DNA of 51,856 nucleotides from Sulfuritalea sp. GTDB lineage: Bacteria > Pseudomonadota > Gammaproteobacteria > Burkholderiales > Methylophilaceae. A model generated the notes under the pieces. The model saw only the letters and a program-made list of their open reading frames with translations. It did not search any database and had not been told where the DNA came from. The stretch is taken from the NCBI GenBank assembly GCA_021738125.1, contig JAIPCR010000004.1:1-51856 (forward strand), given 5' to 3'. Of the stretch, positions 17,662-26,510 are shown one piece after another. Each line of letters begins with the position of its first letter. Position 1 is the first letter of the stretch. The translations under genes were made by a program, and so were the position numbers.

Positions 17662-18224
17662 TGGCCAACGTTAGAATCCTTGGTATTGATCCGGGCCTGC
17701 GATTGACAGGTTTTGGAGTGATTGAAAAAGTAGGTGAAAAAATCACCTATATTGCTAGTGGCACGATTAAAACCGCCAGCGGCAAAAAGAATAAAGTAGC
17801 GGGTGAGGATGACCATGAAGAATTGCCCGCCCGCTTAAAAATTATCTTAGATGGCTTGTTTGAGGTTATTGATACTTACCAGCCCAACCAAGTGGCGGTT
17901 GAAAAAGTCTTCGTGAATGTTAATCCGCAGTCGACTTTATTGCTGGGTCAGGCGCGTGGCGCAGCGATTAGTGCGGCAGTTATCCGTAATTTAGTCGTGG
18001 CAGAATATACCGCACTACAAGTGAAGCAGGCAGTGGTTGGTAATGGGCATGCACAAAAAGAGCAGGTACAAGAAATGGTCAAACGTTTACTTAATTTGCC
18101 CGCAACACCCAAACCAGATTCAGCCGATGCCTTAGCTTGTGCTATTTGCCATGCTCATGGTGGCCAAGGCTTAGGCAAGCTCGCAACAGCCGGTTATCGT
18201 GTCCGTGGTGGGCGCTTAGTATAA
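17661..18224 (+). CDS. ruvC: Holliday junction resolvase RuvC
   Basis: An endonuclease of 187 residues that cuts Holliday junctions after RuvAB migration. [12 protein letters not shown] holds the first catalytic Asp (Asp10), [22 protein letters not shown] holds the Glu, and KPDSADALA holds the two C-terminal acids, so the active site is complete. An acidic/basic insertion ([14 protein letters not shown]) before the second helix is longer than in E. coli, as often in betaproteobacteria. The start is GTG overlapping the yebC stop. Its own stop overlaps the ATG of the next gene (TAATG), a prenyltransferase that separates it from ruvA. Confidence 0.95.
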   Translation: MANVRILGIDPGLRLTGFGVIEKVGEKITYIASGTIKTASGKKNKVAGEDDHEELPARLKIILDGLFEVIDTYQPNQVAVEKVFVNVNPQSTLLLGQARGAAISAAVIRNLVVAEYTALQVKQAVVGNGHAQKEQVQEMVKRLLNLPATPKPDSADALACAICHAHGGQGLGKLATAGYRVRGGRLV

Positions 18225-19174
18225 TGCTCAAGCTTGAAGTTGCTGAGCCTTCAGTGGCGCAATACTTAAATCCAATCACCCTTTACTTTGCAGCAACTCG
18301 CCCCGCTTTTCTTCTAGCGACTTTATTCGCCTATTTTTTAGGATTAGTGGGTGCAGTTTACTCTGGGGTCCATTTTCAGGCAGAAACAGCAATGTTGGGG
18401 GTATTGCTTGCACTCCTAGTTCATGCTGCGGTGAATGTACTCAATGATTATTTTGATGCGATGAATGGTACGGACGCGCAGAATACTGAGCGACTTTACC
18501 CATACACAGGCGGTAGCCGATTTATTCAAAATGGGTTGCTGACTATTGGGCAGACGGCAATTTTTGGGTACTTATTATTGTTTATGGCGATATTGGGTGG
18601 CTTATATTTGGCATGGCTGGTAGGTGTGGGCTTGATTGCTATAGGAGCGGTAGGCGTGTTGGTAGGTTGGGCTTACTCTGCAACGCCATTACGTTTGAAT
18701 AGTCGAGGCTTAGGTGAATTGTGCGTGGCAGTCGGTTTTATAGGCATCACAATAGGCGCGGATTTTGTGCAGCGACATAGCTTTTCAATGCAGCCGTTAA
18801 TCATTGGTATGCCATATGCATTATTGGTGACGAATCTACTCTACATTAACCAATTTCCTGACCGTAAGGCCGATGCGCAGGCGGGTAAAGATCATTTAGT
18901 TGTAAGATTACCCATCGCTTATGCTGTATTAATTTATCCTGTATTGGTGGCGCTAGCTTTTTTTTGGCTAATATTCTTTGTGTATATAAAAGCACTGCCT
19001 ATACTTGCATTGCTATCTGCTTTACCATTATTTTTTTCTGTGCGTGCATCTTGGCTATTACATCAATTTTCACTTAAGCCAGCACAGTTATTATCCGCAA
19101 TAAAACTGACACTTGTCGCTATGCTCAGCCATGCGTTATTGTTAGCATTAGTGATGTTATGGGAGATGCAATGA
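18224..19174 (+). CDS. UbiA-superfamily prenyltransferase (MenA-like) inside the ruv operon
   Basis: A 316-residue polytopic membrane protein with about eight or nine hydrophobic segments. Two Asp-rich motifs that bind the prenyl diphosphate through Mg2+ are seen: [14 protein letters not shown] near residue 75 and [15 protein letters not shown] near 210. The second motif, with DRxAD..AGK, resembles MenA (1,4-dihydroxy-2-naphthoate prenyltransferase) more than UbiA. The acceptor is unknown. The start ATG overlaps the ruvC stop by one base, and the stop overlaps the ruvA ATG (ATGA), so it is firmly embedded between ruvC and ruvA. No link to recombination is known. Confidence 0.85.
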   Translation: MLKLEVAEPSVAQYLNPITLYFAATRPAFLLATLFAYFLGLVGAVYSGVHFQAETAMLGVLLALLVHAAVNVLNDYFDAMNGTDAQNTERLYPYTGGSRFIQNGLLTIGQTAIFGYLLLFMAILGGLYLAWLVGVGLIAIGAVGVLVGWAYSATPLRLNSRGLGELCVAVGFIGITIGADFVQRHSFSMQPLIIGMPYALLVTNLLYINQFPDRKADAQAGKDHLVVRLPIAYAVLIYPVLVALAFFWLIFFVYIKALPILALLSALPLFFSVRASWLLHQFSLKPAQLLSAIKLTLVAMLSHALLLALVMLWEMQ

Positions 19175-19749
19175 TTGGACGTTTGAACGGAACGCTATTA
19201 GAAAAAACTCCACCTTTGGTGTTAATTGACTGTAATGGTGTGGGCTACGAATGCGAGGTGCCTATGAGCACTTTTTATAATTTACCAGCTATTGGTGAAA
19301 AAGTTGTGATGCTGACCCACTTTGTGGTGCGAGAAGATGCGCAACTTTTGTATGGGTTTGGTAGCGATCAAGAGCGTGCAACCTTTCGACAATTACTCAA
19401 GGTCAATGGAATAGGTGCAAAATCAGCACTTTCTATTTTAAGTGGCTTGTCGATAGAGGAATTAGTGCAAGCAGTTGCGATGCAAGATACGGCAATGTTA
19501 ACGCGCGTCCCCGGGGTAGGTAAAAAAACGGCAGAACGATTGTTACTCGAGTTAAAAGATAAGTTCAGCGTATCAGGCCTAACATCGGCCAATTCAAATC
19601 AGCCGAAATCAGCCAGTAGCGATGTACTCAATGCCCTTATTTCATTAGGGTACAATGAGCGTGAAGCCTTAGCTGCTGTAAAGTTGTTACCCGCTGATGC
19701 AACCGTTGCAGAAGGTATTAAGCAAGCATTAAAATCATTGTCAAAATAA
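19171..19749 (+). CDS. ruvA: Holliday junction branch-migration protein RuvA
   Basis: A tetrameric DNA-junction binder of 192 residues, the usual size. [12 protein letters not shown] and [13 protein letters not shown] form the OB domain; two helix-hairpin-helix motifs follow ([16 protein letters not shown] near residue 70 and [22 protein letters not shown] near 105); and the C-terminal three-helix domain that contacts RuvB ends the protein ([17 protein letters not shown]). The start at 19171 with GGGAG upstream is preferred to an ATG four codons earlier, because family members begin MIGRL. It overlaps the prenyltransferase stop by four bases. Confidence 0.96.
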   Translation: MIGRLNGTLLEKTPPLVLIDCNGVGYECEVPMSTFYNLPAIGEKVVMLTHFVVREDAQLLYGFGSDQERATFRQLLKVNGIGAKSALSILSGLSIEELVQAVAMQDTAMLTRVPGVGKKTAERLLLELKDKFSVSGLTSANSNQPKSASSDVLNALISLGYNEREALAAVKLLPADATVAEGIKQALKSLSK

Positions 19750-19781
19750 AATGCACTTAATAATTTTGGAAAATATCACAC

Positions 19782-20816
19782 ATGATTGAAACAGACCGCC
19801 TCATTGCCCCAGATGCTGAAAGTCCGCGTGAGGAGGCTTTAGAGCGAGCGCTAAGACCAAAATTATTAGATGAATACGTAGGTCAGGAAAAAGCGCGTAG
19901 CCAATTAGAGATTTTTATTAACGCCGCCCGAGGCCGTAGTGAGGCGCTTGATCACGTCTTACTGTTTGGTCCACCAGGCTTAGGCAAAACTACTTTGGCG
20001 CATATTATTGCAAAAGAAATGGGTGTTAATATGCGGCAGACTTCGGGCCCTGTACTTGAGCGTGCCGGTGATTTGGCGGCATTGCTAACTAATCTTGAGC
20101 CTAATGATGTGTTGTTTATTGATGAAATTCATCGTCTTTCGCCCGTGGTAGAAGAAATATTGTATCCAGCGATGGAAGATTATCGTCTGGATATTATGAT
20201 AGGCGAAGGTCCTGCTGCTCGAAGCGTACGTTTAGATTTACCACCTTTCACCTTAATTGGTGCCACCACGCGCGCGGGTATGTTGACTAATCCATTGCGT
20301 GATCGGTTTGGGATTGTTTCGCGTTTGGAATTTTATACCTCAGAAGAGCTAGCACGTATTGTGCATCGCAGTGCTGGGTTACTAGAAGTGGAAATGGTTG
20401 ATACCGGATCTTTAGAAATCGCCAAACGTTCACGTGGTACACCGCGTATTGCAAATAGGTTACTTCGCCGTGTGCGAGATTATGCCCAAGTCAAAGGCAA
20501 TGGTGCCGTGTCCGCTGAAGTTGCAGATGCCGCATTAAAAATGCTGGATGTCGACAAGTTGGGTTTTGATGTGATGGACAGAAAATTATTGCTCGCCGTA
20601 TTAGAGAAATTTTCTGGTGGGCCTGTAGGCTTGGATAATTTAGCTGCTGCCATTGGTGAAGAGCGCGACACTATTGAAGATGTGCTAGAACCTTACTTAA
20701 TTCAACAAGGCTATTTAATGCGTACACCCCGTGGGCGTGTTGCAACTAACCTAGCCTATCAGCATTTTGGATTACCTATCCCCAAACACTTAGCAAATGA
20801 GGCATGGAAAGAGTGA
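19782..20816 (+). CDS. ruvB: Holliday junction branch-migration ATPase RuvB
   Basis: A hexameric AAA+ motor of 344 residues. Walker A is [14 protein letters not shown] near residue 63, Walker B is [13 protein letters not shown], sensor 1 is [10 protein letters not shown], and the arginine-finger region is [12 protein letters not shown] winged-helix DNA-binding domain ends the protein ([30 protein letters not shown]). It follows ruvA by 32 bases. The 3' end overlaps the ybgC start, which ties DNA repair genes to the tol-pal genes in one transcription unit. Confidence 0.97.
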   Translation: MIETDRLIAPDAESPREEALERALRPKLLDEYVGQEKARSQLEIFINAARGRSEALDHVLLFGPPGLGKTTLAHIIAKEMGVNMRQTSGPVLERAGDLAALLTNLEPNDVLFIDEIHRLSPVVEEILYPAMEDYRLDIMIGEGPAARSVRLDLPPFTLIGATTRAGMLTNPLRDRFGIVSRLEFYTSEELARIVHRSAGLLEVEMVDTGSLEIAKRSRGTPRIANRLLRRVRDYAQVKGNGAVSAEVADAALKMLDVDKLGFDVMDRKLLLAVLEKFSGGPVGLDNLAAAIGEERDTIEDVLEPYLIQQGYLMRTPRGRVATNLAYQHFGLPIPKHLANEAWKE

Positions 20817-21208
20817 GTCCATTTGGTTGGCCAGTTCGAGTCTATTACGAGGACACCGACAGCGGTGGTGTGGTCTATCACTCTAATTATTTAAACTTTA
20901 TGGAGCGTGCTCGCACAGAATGGCTACGCGCTATGGGCTTTGAGCAAACGACGCTAAAAGAACAGCTAGGCATCATTATTGTTATTCATAGCTTATCGAT
21001 TAATTTTAAAAAGCCGGCCTACTTTAATGATATGTTACTCGTAGATTGTGCGCTCACTAAGACTGGCCATGGCAGCATAGACATGGCGCAAACCATACAG
21101 CGTGATGGTGTAGTGCTCATTGAAGCGCAAGTGAAAGCTGCCTTTGTTGATGCAGTAAGCTTTAAGCCGGTAGGCATTCCTGCTGAAATTAAGCAAAAAA
21201 TTACCTAA
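20804..21208 (+). CDS. ybgC: Tol-Pal-associated acyl-CoA thioesterase YbgC
   Basis: A hotdog-fold thioesterase of 134 residues, the standard length. [26 protein letters not shown] carries the catalytic Asp and the Tyr-His pair of the 4-hydroxybenzoyl-CoA thioesterase-like group. It acts on acyl-CoA/ACP near the inner membrane and is the usual first gene of the tol-pal cluster. Either ATG 20804 (13-base overlap with ruvB) or GTG 20813 (4-base overlap) could be the start; both keep the domain intact. Confidence 0.93.
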   Translation: MERVSPFGWPVRVYYEDTDSGGVVYHSNYLNFMERARTEWLRAMGFEQTTLKEQLGIIIVIHSLSINFKKPAYFNDMLLVDCALTKTGHGSIDMAQTIQRDGVVLIEAQVKAAFVDAVSFKPVGIPAEIKQKIT

Positions 21209-21239
21209 TAATCATGATTAAAATACAACAGGACTCAAT

Positions 21240-21920
21240 ATGACTGTAAGCGTTGCCAATGATATGTCTATTTTCTCACTAGTGGCGGGGGCTAGTTTGC
21301 CAGTGCAGCTGGTGTTAGTGGTTTTAATCATCACCTCTTTATTTTCTTGGTGGTACATTTTTATTAAATTAGCGACTATCAAACGCGCAGAAGCAAACGC
21401 AGAGGATTTTGAAAATGCCTTTTGGGCAGGCGGTGATTTGAATAAATTATTTGAAGGCCTCACCGCTGGTCGTCGAAAACCGCAAGGCATGGCCAGTATA
21501 TTTGAAGCGGGTTTTAAAGAATATATACGTCACAAACAGCAGCCTCGCATGGAAGTCTCTGATGTGATGGAAGGTGCACGCCGCGCCATGCGCGCAGCCT
21601 ACAATCGTGAGCTTGATGATCTTGATGCACACCTACCGTTTCTGGCTTCAGTTGGCTCAGTAAGTCCGTATATAGGTTTATTTGGCACGGTGTGGGGCAT
21701 TATGAATGCATTTAGAGGTTTGTCTAATGTGGCGCAGGCTACGCTTAGTCAAGTAGCCCCAGGCATCGCTGAAGCGCTAGTGGCTACAGCGATTGGTTTA
21801 TTTGCTGCTATTCCTGCGGTGATTGCCTATAACCGTTTCGCCAGTTCTGTAGATAGGCTTTCTGTGCGCTACGAAAGTTTTATGGAAGAATTTACCAACA
21901 TTTTGCAAAGAAAAAGCTAA
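21240..21920 (+). CDS. tolQ: Tol-Pal system protein TolQ
   Basis: An inner-membrane proton-channel subunit of 226 residues, homologous to ExbB/MotA. Three transmembrane segments are visible: about residues 17-38 (QLVLVVLIITSLFSWWYIFI), 132-155 (LASVGSVSPYIGLFGTVWGIM) and 170-190 (IAEALVATAIGLFAAIPAVIAYN). With TolR it uses the proton-motive force to energise TolA during cell-envelope constriction. An AGGA ribosome binding site precedes the ATG, and tolR starts 3 bases after the stop. Confidence 0.96.
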   Translation: MTVSVANDMSIFSLVAGASLPVQLVLVVLIITSLFSWWYIFIKLATIKRAEANAEDFENAFWAGGDLNKLFEGLTAGRRKPQGMASIFEAGFKEYIRHKQQPRMEVSDVMEGARRAMRAAYNRELDDLDAHLPFLASVGSVSPYIGLFGTVWGIMNAFRGLSNVAQATLSQVAPGIAEALVATAIGLFAAIPAVIAYNRFASSVDRLSVRYESFMEEFTNILQRKS

Positions 21921-21923
21921 GCC

Positions 21924-22322
21924 ATGTCACGCACCCGTAAACGTCGCATGATGAATCAGATCAATGTAGTGCCATACATTGATGTGACCTTGGTGTTGCT
22001 TGTTATTTTTATGGTGACTGCCCCCATGACTAACCCTGGGGTAGTCGATTTGCCGAAAGTGGGGCAAACATTAAAGCAATCTCAAGTGCCACCGGTGGTG
22101 CTTACTGTTAAGTTGAATAATAAAATTGAGCTAGACAATCAGCCCATGGAGCGAGATCAGCTCTTGTTAGCAGTCCGCCAGGCGCTTATCAAAACGCCAG
22201 AGCGATCAGTGGTAATTGCGGCTGATAAAAATGTGAAATATGACGATGTGATTGGCGTTATGGATTTACTCAAACAAAACAAAGTGGATAAAGTTGGGCT
22301 TTTGCTTTCACCAGCTCGCTAG
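21924..22322 (+). CDS. tolR: Tol-Pal system protein TolR
   Basis: A 132-residue ExbD-like protein: a short cytoplasmic basic N-terminus (RTRKRRMMNQ), one transmembrane helix with the essential Asp20 (VVPYIDVTLVLLVIFMVTAP) that takes part in proton flow, and a periplasmic domain that binds peptidoglycan. Three bases separate it from tolQ and 20 from tolA. Confidence 0.96.
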   Translation: MSRTRKRRMMNQINVVPYIDVTLVLLVIFMVTAPMTNPGVVDLPKVGQTLKQSQVPPVVLTVKLNNKIELDNQPMERDQLLLAVRQALIKTPERSVVIAADKNVKYDDVIGVMDLLKQNKVDKVGLLLSPAR

Positions 22323-22342
22323 GTTAGATACACTAAAACAAC

Positions 22343-23170
22343 ATGATTAGAGCGTATGAAAAAGAGGTTTCATGGCAAGCGGGTGGGCTAGCAATAGCGG
22401 TGCATTTGGCTTTGCTAGGCGCTTTATTGATTTCATTCAATTGGAAAGCAGCACATCCAGTCATGAATGTGACCGAAGTCGAGCTTTGGGATAGTTTGCC
22501 TAATGTTCAAGCTCCGATGCCTATACCTCCCAGTCCATTGATAGAAGAGCAGCCAAAACCAGAGCCTGTGGTTAAAGAAGAGCCCAAGGTGGAGCCTAAA
22601 CCTGAACCCATGACTAAAGAAGAGCCTAAAATTGATATTGCGCTCGAAAAGAAGCAGAAAGAATTGGAGCAGAAAAAAATAGCAGATAAGCTCAAAAAAG
22701 AGCTGGCTTTGGAACAAAAGAAACAACTTGCAGCCTTGCAAGCGGAATCTCTTAAAGATGAGAAGGCCAATAACGATAAGTTGCTAAAAGAAGAAGCAGT
22801 CAAAAAAATACAACAAGAAGCTTTGGCAGACGATAAAGCACAAAGTGATCAACAAATTTTGTCGGCTAAAGCAGCGGCTAATGCTGGGGTGCTTGATGAA
22901 TTTAGAAGTAAAATTCAAGCTAAAATACGAGGTAACGTGAATAAAGCTTTATGTGGCAACGGTAATCCTGAGCTTAAATTTGACATCGCTTTAATGCCCA
23001 CAGGTGAGTTAAGTGGCGTGCCTAAATTGACTAAATCTAGTGGCACTGTTGCTTGTGACGAGGCGGTCGAGCGTGCCATCATGGCCTCTCAGCCGCTACC
23101 TTTGCCGAGTGACGCCTCACTTTTTTCACAATTTAGAAACTTAAAGCTAAGATTCAGACCTAATGATTAA
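22343..23170 (+). CDS. tolA: Tol-Pal system protein TolA (TonB-like)
   Basis: A 275-residue bridge between the inner membrane and Pal/TolB. The N-terminal anchor is about residues 12-34 (GGLAIAVHLALLGALLISF). Next comes a Pro/Glu/Lys segment with EPKPEP-type repeats, then a long charged helix rich in Lys, Glu, Gln and Ala (about 95-180), shorter than in E. coli. The C-terminal domain has two cysteines (ALCGNGNPELKF, GTVACDEAVERAI) that form a conserved disulfide. A 130-base gap separates it from tolB. Confidence 0.92.
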   Translation: MIRAYEKEVSWQAGGLAIAVHLALLGALLISFNWKAAHPVMNVTEVELWDSLPNVQAPMPIPPSPLIEEQPKPEPVVKEEPKVEPKPEPMTKEEPKIDIALEKKQKELEQKKIADKLKKELALEQKKQLAALQAESLKDEKANNDKLLKEEAVKKIQQEALADDKAQSDQQILSAKAAANAGVLDEFRSKIQAKIRGNVNKALCGNGNPELKFDIALMPTGELSGVPKLTKSSGTVACDEAVERAIMASQPLPLPSDASLFSQFRNLKLRFRPND

Positions 23171-23300
23171 GTTTTTAATAAGTATAAAAATTTGAGTGAA
23201 TGTAATAAAGTGTTAACCCTGTGGTGTCAAAATGAGATAGCCGTAAGAGTTAAAATTTTTTAATTTGAATCACAATATAAATAAAGACATTAAAGTACTT

Positions 23301-24572
23301 ATGTATACACTTCGATTCGCACTATTTTTTATCGTGTTGTTGCTAAGCCCGACTTCACATGCCGCTTTAGAAATTGAAATTAGTGGCGGCAGCGCACAAC
23401 AATTACCATTGGCTATTGTGCCTTTTGCACAAGTGGGTAGCCCTTCAGACAATATTAGCAATATCATAGCGGCAGATTTAAAACGTAGTGGTATGTTTAG
23501 GGTATTGGAAACGGGTGGCGTAGCGAGTCGCCCTGCAGAAATTAGCCAAATCAAATACCCAGAATGGGCGGCGTTGCAGGCGCAGGCGATGGCGGTAGGT
23601 AAAGTGGAAGTGCTGGCTGGGAATCGTTTGAATGTGACGTTTCAGCTGGCTGATGTGCTTAAGCAAACTCAGCTAACCAGTATGCAATACAACATAACAC
23701 CTAATCAACTAAGAACTACTGCCCACAAAATTGCCGATGTCATTTATCAAAAATTAACGGGTGAAGCTGGCATTTTTGCTAGTCGTATTGCTTATATCAA
23801 TAAAGTAAATGGCCGTTATTCTCTGCAAGTTGCCGATGCCGATGGCGAGAATCCACTGACTATGGTGTCCTCAAAAGAGCCTATTATTTCGCCGGTATGG
23901 TCCCCAGATGGTAGTAAGATTGCCTATGTATCGTTTGAAAAGAAAAAGCCTATTATTTATGTGCAGTCGCTTAGTGGTCAGCGCACTGTGTTGGCTAGTT
24001 TTAAGGGTAATAACAGCGCGCCTGCTTGGTCGCCAGATGGGACTAAATTAGCCATAGTGCTTACTTATGCGGCAAACTCTCAGGTATATACTATAAACGC
24101 AGACGGTACAGATCTTAAACCGCTTACCAAAAGTAGTGCCATAGATACAGAGCCTACTTGGTCGCCCGACGCTAATTGGATTTATTTTAGTTCAGACCGA
24201 GGTGGTAAACCGCAAATTTACAAAGTATCATCCAGTGGCGGAGAGGTAAGACGCGTTACCTTTGAAGGGGGCTATAATTTAAGCCCACGGATTTCACCCG
24301 ATGGTAAATTGCTAGCGATGGTGCGCAATGATGGAGGTAAATTTCGTGTGGCACTGCAAGATTTAACAAGCGGCCAAGTGCAAGTTTTAAGCGACGGCGC
24401 GCAAGATGAGTCACCTAGTTTTGCGCCTAATGGTCGCGTGTTGTTGTATGCAACACGCGTAGCTGGCCATGGCGCATTAGCCGCCGTATCAGCAGATGGG
24501 CGCGTAAAGCAACGATTGAATGAATCAGGTGGCGACATACGAGAGCCAGCTTGGGGACCCTTAATTAAGTAA
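23301..24572 (+). CDS. tolB: Tol-Pal system beta-propeller protein TolB
   Basis: A periplasmic protein of 423 residues: a signal peptide ending ...PTSHA, an N-terminal alpha/beta domain (IVPFAQVG, VFRVLE-type SGMFRVLETGG), then a six-bladed propeller with repeating SPDGSKIAY, SPDGTKLAIV, SPDANWIYF and SPDGKLLAMV blades. It binds Pal and TolA to control Pal mobility at the septum. The ATG at 23301 gives a clean signal peptide; an in-frame TTG 12 codons earlier is less likely. The 130-base gap after tolA may hold an internal promoter, but none is clear. Confidence 0.95.
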   Translation: MYTLRFALFFIVLLLSPTSHAALEIEISGGSAQQLPLAIVPFAQVGSPSDNISNIIAADLKRSGMFRVLETGGVASRPAEISQIKYPEWAALQAQAMAVGKVEVLAGNRLNVTFQLADVLKQTQLTSMQYNITPNQLRTTAHKIADVIYQKLTGEAGIFASRIAYINKVNGRYSLQVADADGENPLTMVSSKEPIISPVWSPDGSKIAYVSFEKKKPIIYVQSLSGQRTVLASFKGNNSAPAWSPDGTKLAIVLTYAANSQVYTINADGTDLKPLTKSSAIDTEPTWSPDANWIYFSSDRGGKPQIYKVSSSGGEVRRVTFEGGYNLSPRISPDGKLLAMVRNDGGKFRVALQDLTSGQVQVLSDGAQDESPSFAPNGRVLLYATRVAGHGALAAVSADGRVKQRLNESGGDIREPAWGPLIK

Positions 24573-24640
24573 GTATTAGTTAAGTACTTTGTAGTAAAAA
24601 TTTGTTTACGCTATTTAACGCGTTATTAAAGGAGAGCAAA

Positions 24641-25228
24641 ATGAACAACCCAACATGGAACACCAAGCTATTAAGTACGCTAGTGATGGCATTGGTACTG
24701 GCGGCCTGTAAAAGCACGCCTATGGTTGATAAGCCGGCAGCGGTTGAAGATAAAAGTCCAGCGGCAGCACAGGCGGCAACAAAACCAGCTGAAGCGACAG
24801 TTACGGCCGATACTTCTCCAGTAAAAGAGGTGGTGATTGATGGCAATGCAACTGCAAGTAGCAACAACCCACTAAAAGATCCGAATAACATTTTATCTAA
24901 ACGTAACATTTATTTTGATTTTGATAGCGATGCAGTCAAAGCTGAGTTTCGCCCAATCATAGAAGCGCATGCTAAATATTTATTGGCAAATCGCTCTGCA
25001 AAAGTAATTTTGCAAGGCAATACTGACGAGCGTGGTACTCGTGAATATAATTTATCGCTCGGTCAACGTCGTTCAGTTGCAGTAAAAAAATCACTTAACT
25101 TACTAGGTGTGCAAGACGCTCAAATAGAAACAGTAAGTTTTGGTGAAGAAAAAGCCACGGCCGCCTGCGCAGATGAGGCTTGTGCAAAACAAAATCGTCG
25201 CGCTGATATTGTTTACGAAAACGAATAA
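24641..25228 (+). CDS. pal: Peptidoglycan-associated lipoprotein Pal
   Basis: A 195-residue outer-membrane lipoprotein. The lipobox is LAAC with Cys23 as the acylated residue. A low-complexity Ala/Pro/Lys/Thr linker follows, then an OmpA-like domain: IYFDFDSDAVKAEF, ILQGNTDERGTREYNLSLGQRR (diaminopimelate-binding Asp and Arg). The extra Cys pair in ACADEACAKQNRR is common in betaproteobacterial Pal. GGAGAG lies 5 bases before the ATG at 24641, so a TTG at 24602 is rejected. Confidence 0.96.
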   Translation: MNNPTWNTKLLSTLVMALVLAACKSTPMVDKPAAVEDKSPAAAQAATKPAEATVTADTSPVKEVVIDGNATASSNNPLKDPNNILSKRNIYFDFDSDAVKAEFRPIIEAHAKYLLANRSAKVILQGNTDERGTREYNLSLGQRRSVAVKKSLNLLGVQDAQIETVSFGEEKATAACADEACAKQNRRADIVYENE

Positions 25229-25261
25229 TACTGGCGTAATCCACTTAATATAAAGAAATAT

Positions 25262-26137
25262 ATGATAAAAAAACTGATTCTGGCTGGTCTGCTATTAAGC
25301 ACATATTTATTTGCAATCAATGGTCATGCGGCCTTGTTTGACGATAAAGAGGCGCGTAAGAAAATTCTAGAAGTAGAAGCGACAGCGGCTAGTCAGCATC
25401 AGGCATCACAGGCTGAAATAGCTGTACTGAAAAAAAATCAACAAGCCACGGAACAACGCATCATTGATATTGAAGCGATTACCAAAGGCCAGGGTTTGAT
25501 TGATATGCAAAATCAGATTGAAGCGCTCAAGCAAGAAGTAGCAAGGCTAAAAGGTGAGCTTGAAGTAGCAAATCATAATGTTGAAGCGACTCAGCAGCGC
25601 CAAAAAGATTTATATAGTGATACCGATACGCGTTTGCGTAAGCTAGAGGAAGTTGAGGCTCATCCTGCGCAGGCAAAACCAGTTGCCGATGCGCCAGCCA
25701 CGTCAACAGCTGTTACACCAGCTGAAGTGAGCGCGCCAGAACCAAGTAAAACTAGTCAAGAGTACCAATTGCTAGAGTTGGCTAATGGCTTATCAAAAGA
25801 GGCTAAGCACAAAGATGCATTTAATGCGTACGATAAATTTCTCAAAGATTACCCCAACAGCACATTAGCCGCAGAGGCTACTTATGGGTTGGGTTATTCT
25901 CAGTTTGCATTAAAAAATTACAAATCAGCAATTGTGACGCAGCAAAAAGTATTAGATTTGCATGCAGATAGCCCTAAAGTACCTGATGCAATGTTTAATA
26001 TGGCAAATAGTCAAATTCAATTAAGCTTGCTAGCTAACGCTAAAAAAACCTTACGCGAATTAATTACCAAATTTCCGAATAGCGATGTGATTCCTGCCGC
26101 ACAAAAACGTCTTAAAGCATTAGAGGCTATTAAGTAG
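25262..26137 (+). CDS. cpoB: Cell division coordinator CpoB (YbgF)
   Basis: A periplasmic protein of 291 residues: a signal peptide (LILAGLLLSTYLFAINGHA), a coiled-coil trimerisation region (about 35-120, rich in Glu/Gln/Lys/Ala), a Pro/Ala/Thr linker, and a C-terminal TPR domain (YQLLELANGLSKEAKHKDAF, YGLGYSQFALKNYKSAI, MFNMANSQIQL). In E. coli it links Tol energy with PBP1B at the septum. It is the last gene of the yebC-ruv-tol-pal run, with a hairpin 12 bases after its stop. Confidence 0.93.
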   Translation: MIKKLILAGLLLSTYLFAINGHAALFDDKEARKKILEVEATAASQHQASQAEIAVLKKNQQATEQRIIDIEAITKGQGLIDMQNQIEALKQEVARLKGELEVANHNVEATQQRQKDLYSDTDTRLRKLEEVEAHPAQAKPVADAPATSTAVTPAEVSAPEPSKTSQEYQLLELANGLSKEAKHKDAFNAYDKFLKDYPNSTLAAEATYGLGYSQFALKNYKSAIVTQQKVLDLHADSPKVPDAMFNMANSQIQLSLLANAKKTLRELITKFPNSDVIPAAQKRLKALEAIK

Positions 26138-26149
26138 GTCGTTAAAATA

Positions 26150-26180
26150 AAATAGCGCCAGCATTTATCAGGCGCTATTT
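26150..26180. terminator. Hairpin between cpoB and the minus-strand microprotein gene
   Basis: A perfect 10-bp stem (AAATAGCGCC/GGCGCTATTT) with an 11-base loop. On the minus strand it is followed by TATTTTAAC, a fair T-rich tail; on the plus strand the tail is only TTT. It can therefore serve both convergent genes, better for the minus-strand one. Confidence 0.7.
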
Positions 26181-26198
26181 GCAGTGGTGTTTAGCCAA

Positions 26199-26294
26199 TT
26201 ATTTTGTAATCTTGGCAAATCCCCACAAAATAACAGCAATAAGTACAACAATACCTACAAATGTATAAATACCCTGCCATCCTAGAAAATACAT
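26199..26294 (-). CDS. Candidate 31-residue single-pass membrane microprotein
   Basis: A short frame encodes a polar-free core: MYFLGWQGIYT, then FVGIVVLIAVILWGF, then a basic end AKITK. This is one transmembrane helix with positive-inside charge. Support comes from context: a G-rich ribosome binding site (AAAGGGGGG, 4 bases before the ATG), a predicted promoter with perfect TTGACA, a 17-base spacer and a CAGAAT -10 at 26341-26369, and a hairpin with a T-rich tail 19 bases after the stop. I do not recognise a family. Comparable small membrane proteins (MgtS, KdpF, CydX) tune larger membrane complexes, but no partner is evident here. Absence of homologues in related genomes would argue against it. 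Confidence 0.55.
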   Translation of the reverse strand: MYFLGWQGIYTFVGIVVLIAVILWGFAKITK

Positions 26295-26340
26295 ATACCC
26301 CCCCTTTGATTAGCTGTACTAAATTTTCATCGGTAATATT

Positions 26341-26369
26341 ATTCTGAAACGAATTAATTTTACTGTCAA
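26341..26369 (-). promoter_or_regulatory. Predicted promoter of the microprotein gene
   Basis: Minus strand: -35 TTGACA (26364-26369, perfect), 17-base spacer, -10 CAGAAT (26341-26346, 4 of 6); an AATAAT with a 20-base spacer is an alternative. The leader to the ATG at 26294 would be about 40 bases. Confidence 0.45.
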
Positions 26370-26482
26370 TTAATCGCAATCAATTTAAGTCTATGATGCT
26401 TATCAAGCAAAAATGACTAGCTACTTTAAACTTATGAAAGTCAGCTTTAGGGTAATTGAATTTGAAGGGTGTAATTCAGCTC

Positions 26483-26501
26483 TGGGCCAGTTGTGGGCCA
26501 G
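26483..26501. repeat. Short direct repeat TGGGCCAG x2
   Basis: Two copies of TGGGCCAG (26483-26490 and 26494-26501) in an 11-base register lie 10 bases outside the HEPN gene's 3' end. They are GC-rich in A/T-rich surroundings. The rest of 26370-26510 shows no gene. This could be a junction scar of an inserted segment, but no integrase or matching copy at the other side was seen. Confidence 0.35.
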
Positions 26502-26510
26502 AAACGATCA

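Noticed and set aside
22507..22803. A Ser/Phe/Leu-rich frame antisense to tolA
   Set aside because: Mirror of the Lys/Glu-rich TolA helix; no start signals.
26191..26379. A 62-residue minus-strand frame rich in Cys and Tyr
   Set aside because: It overlaps the 31-residue microprotein in another frame, has no ribosome binding site, and spans the predicted promoter; composition looks like an out-of-frame reading of a hydrophobic gene.
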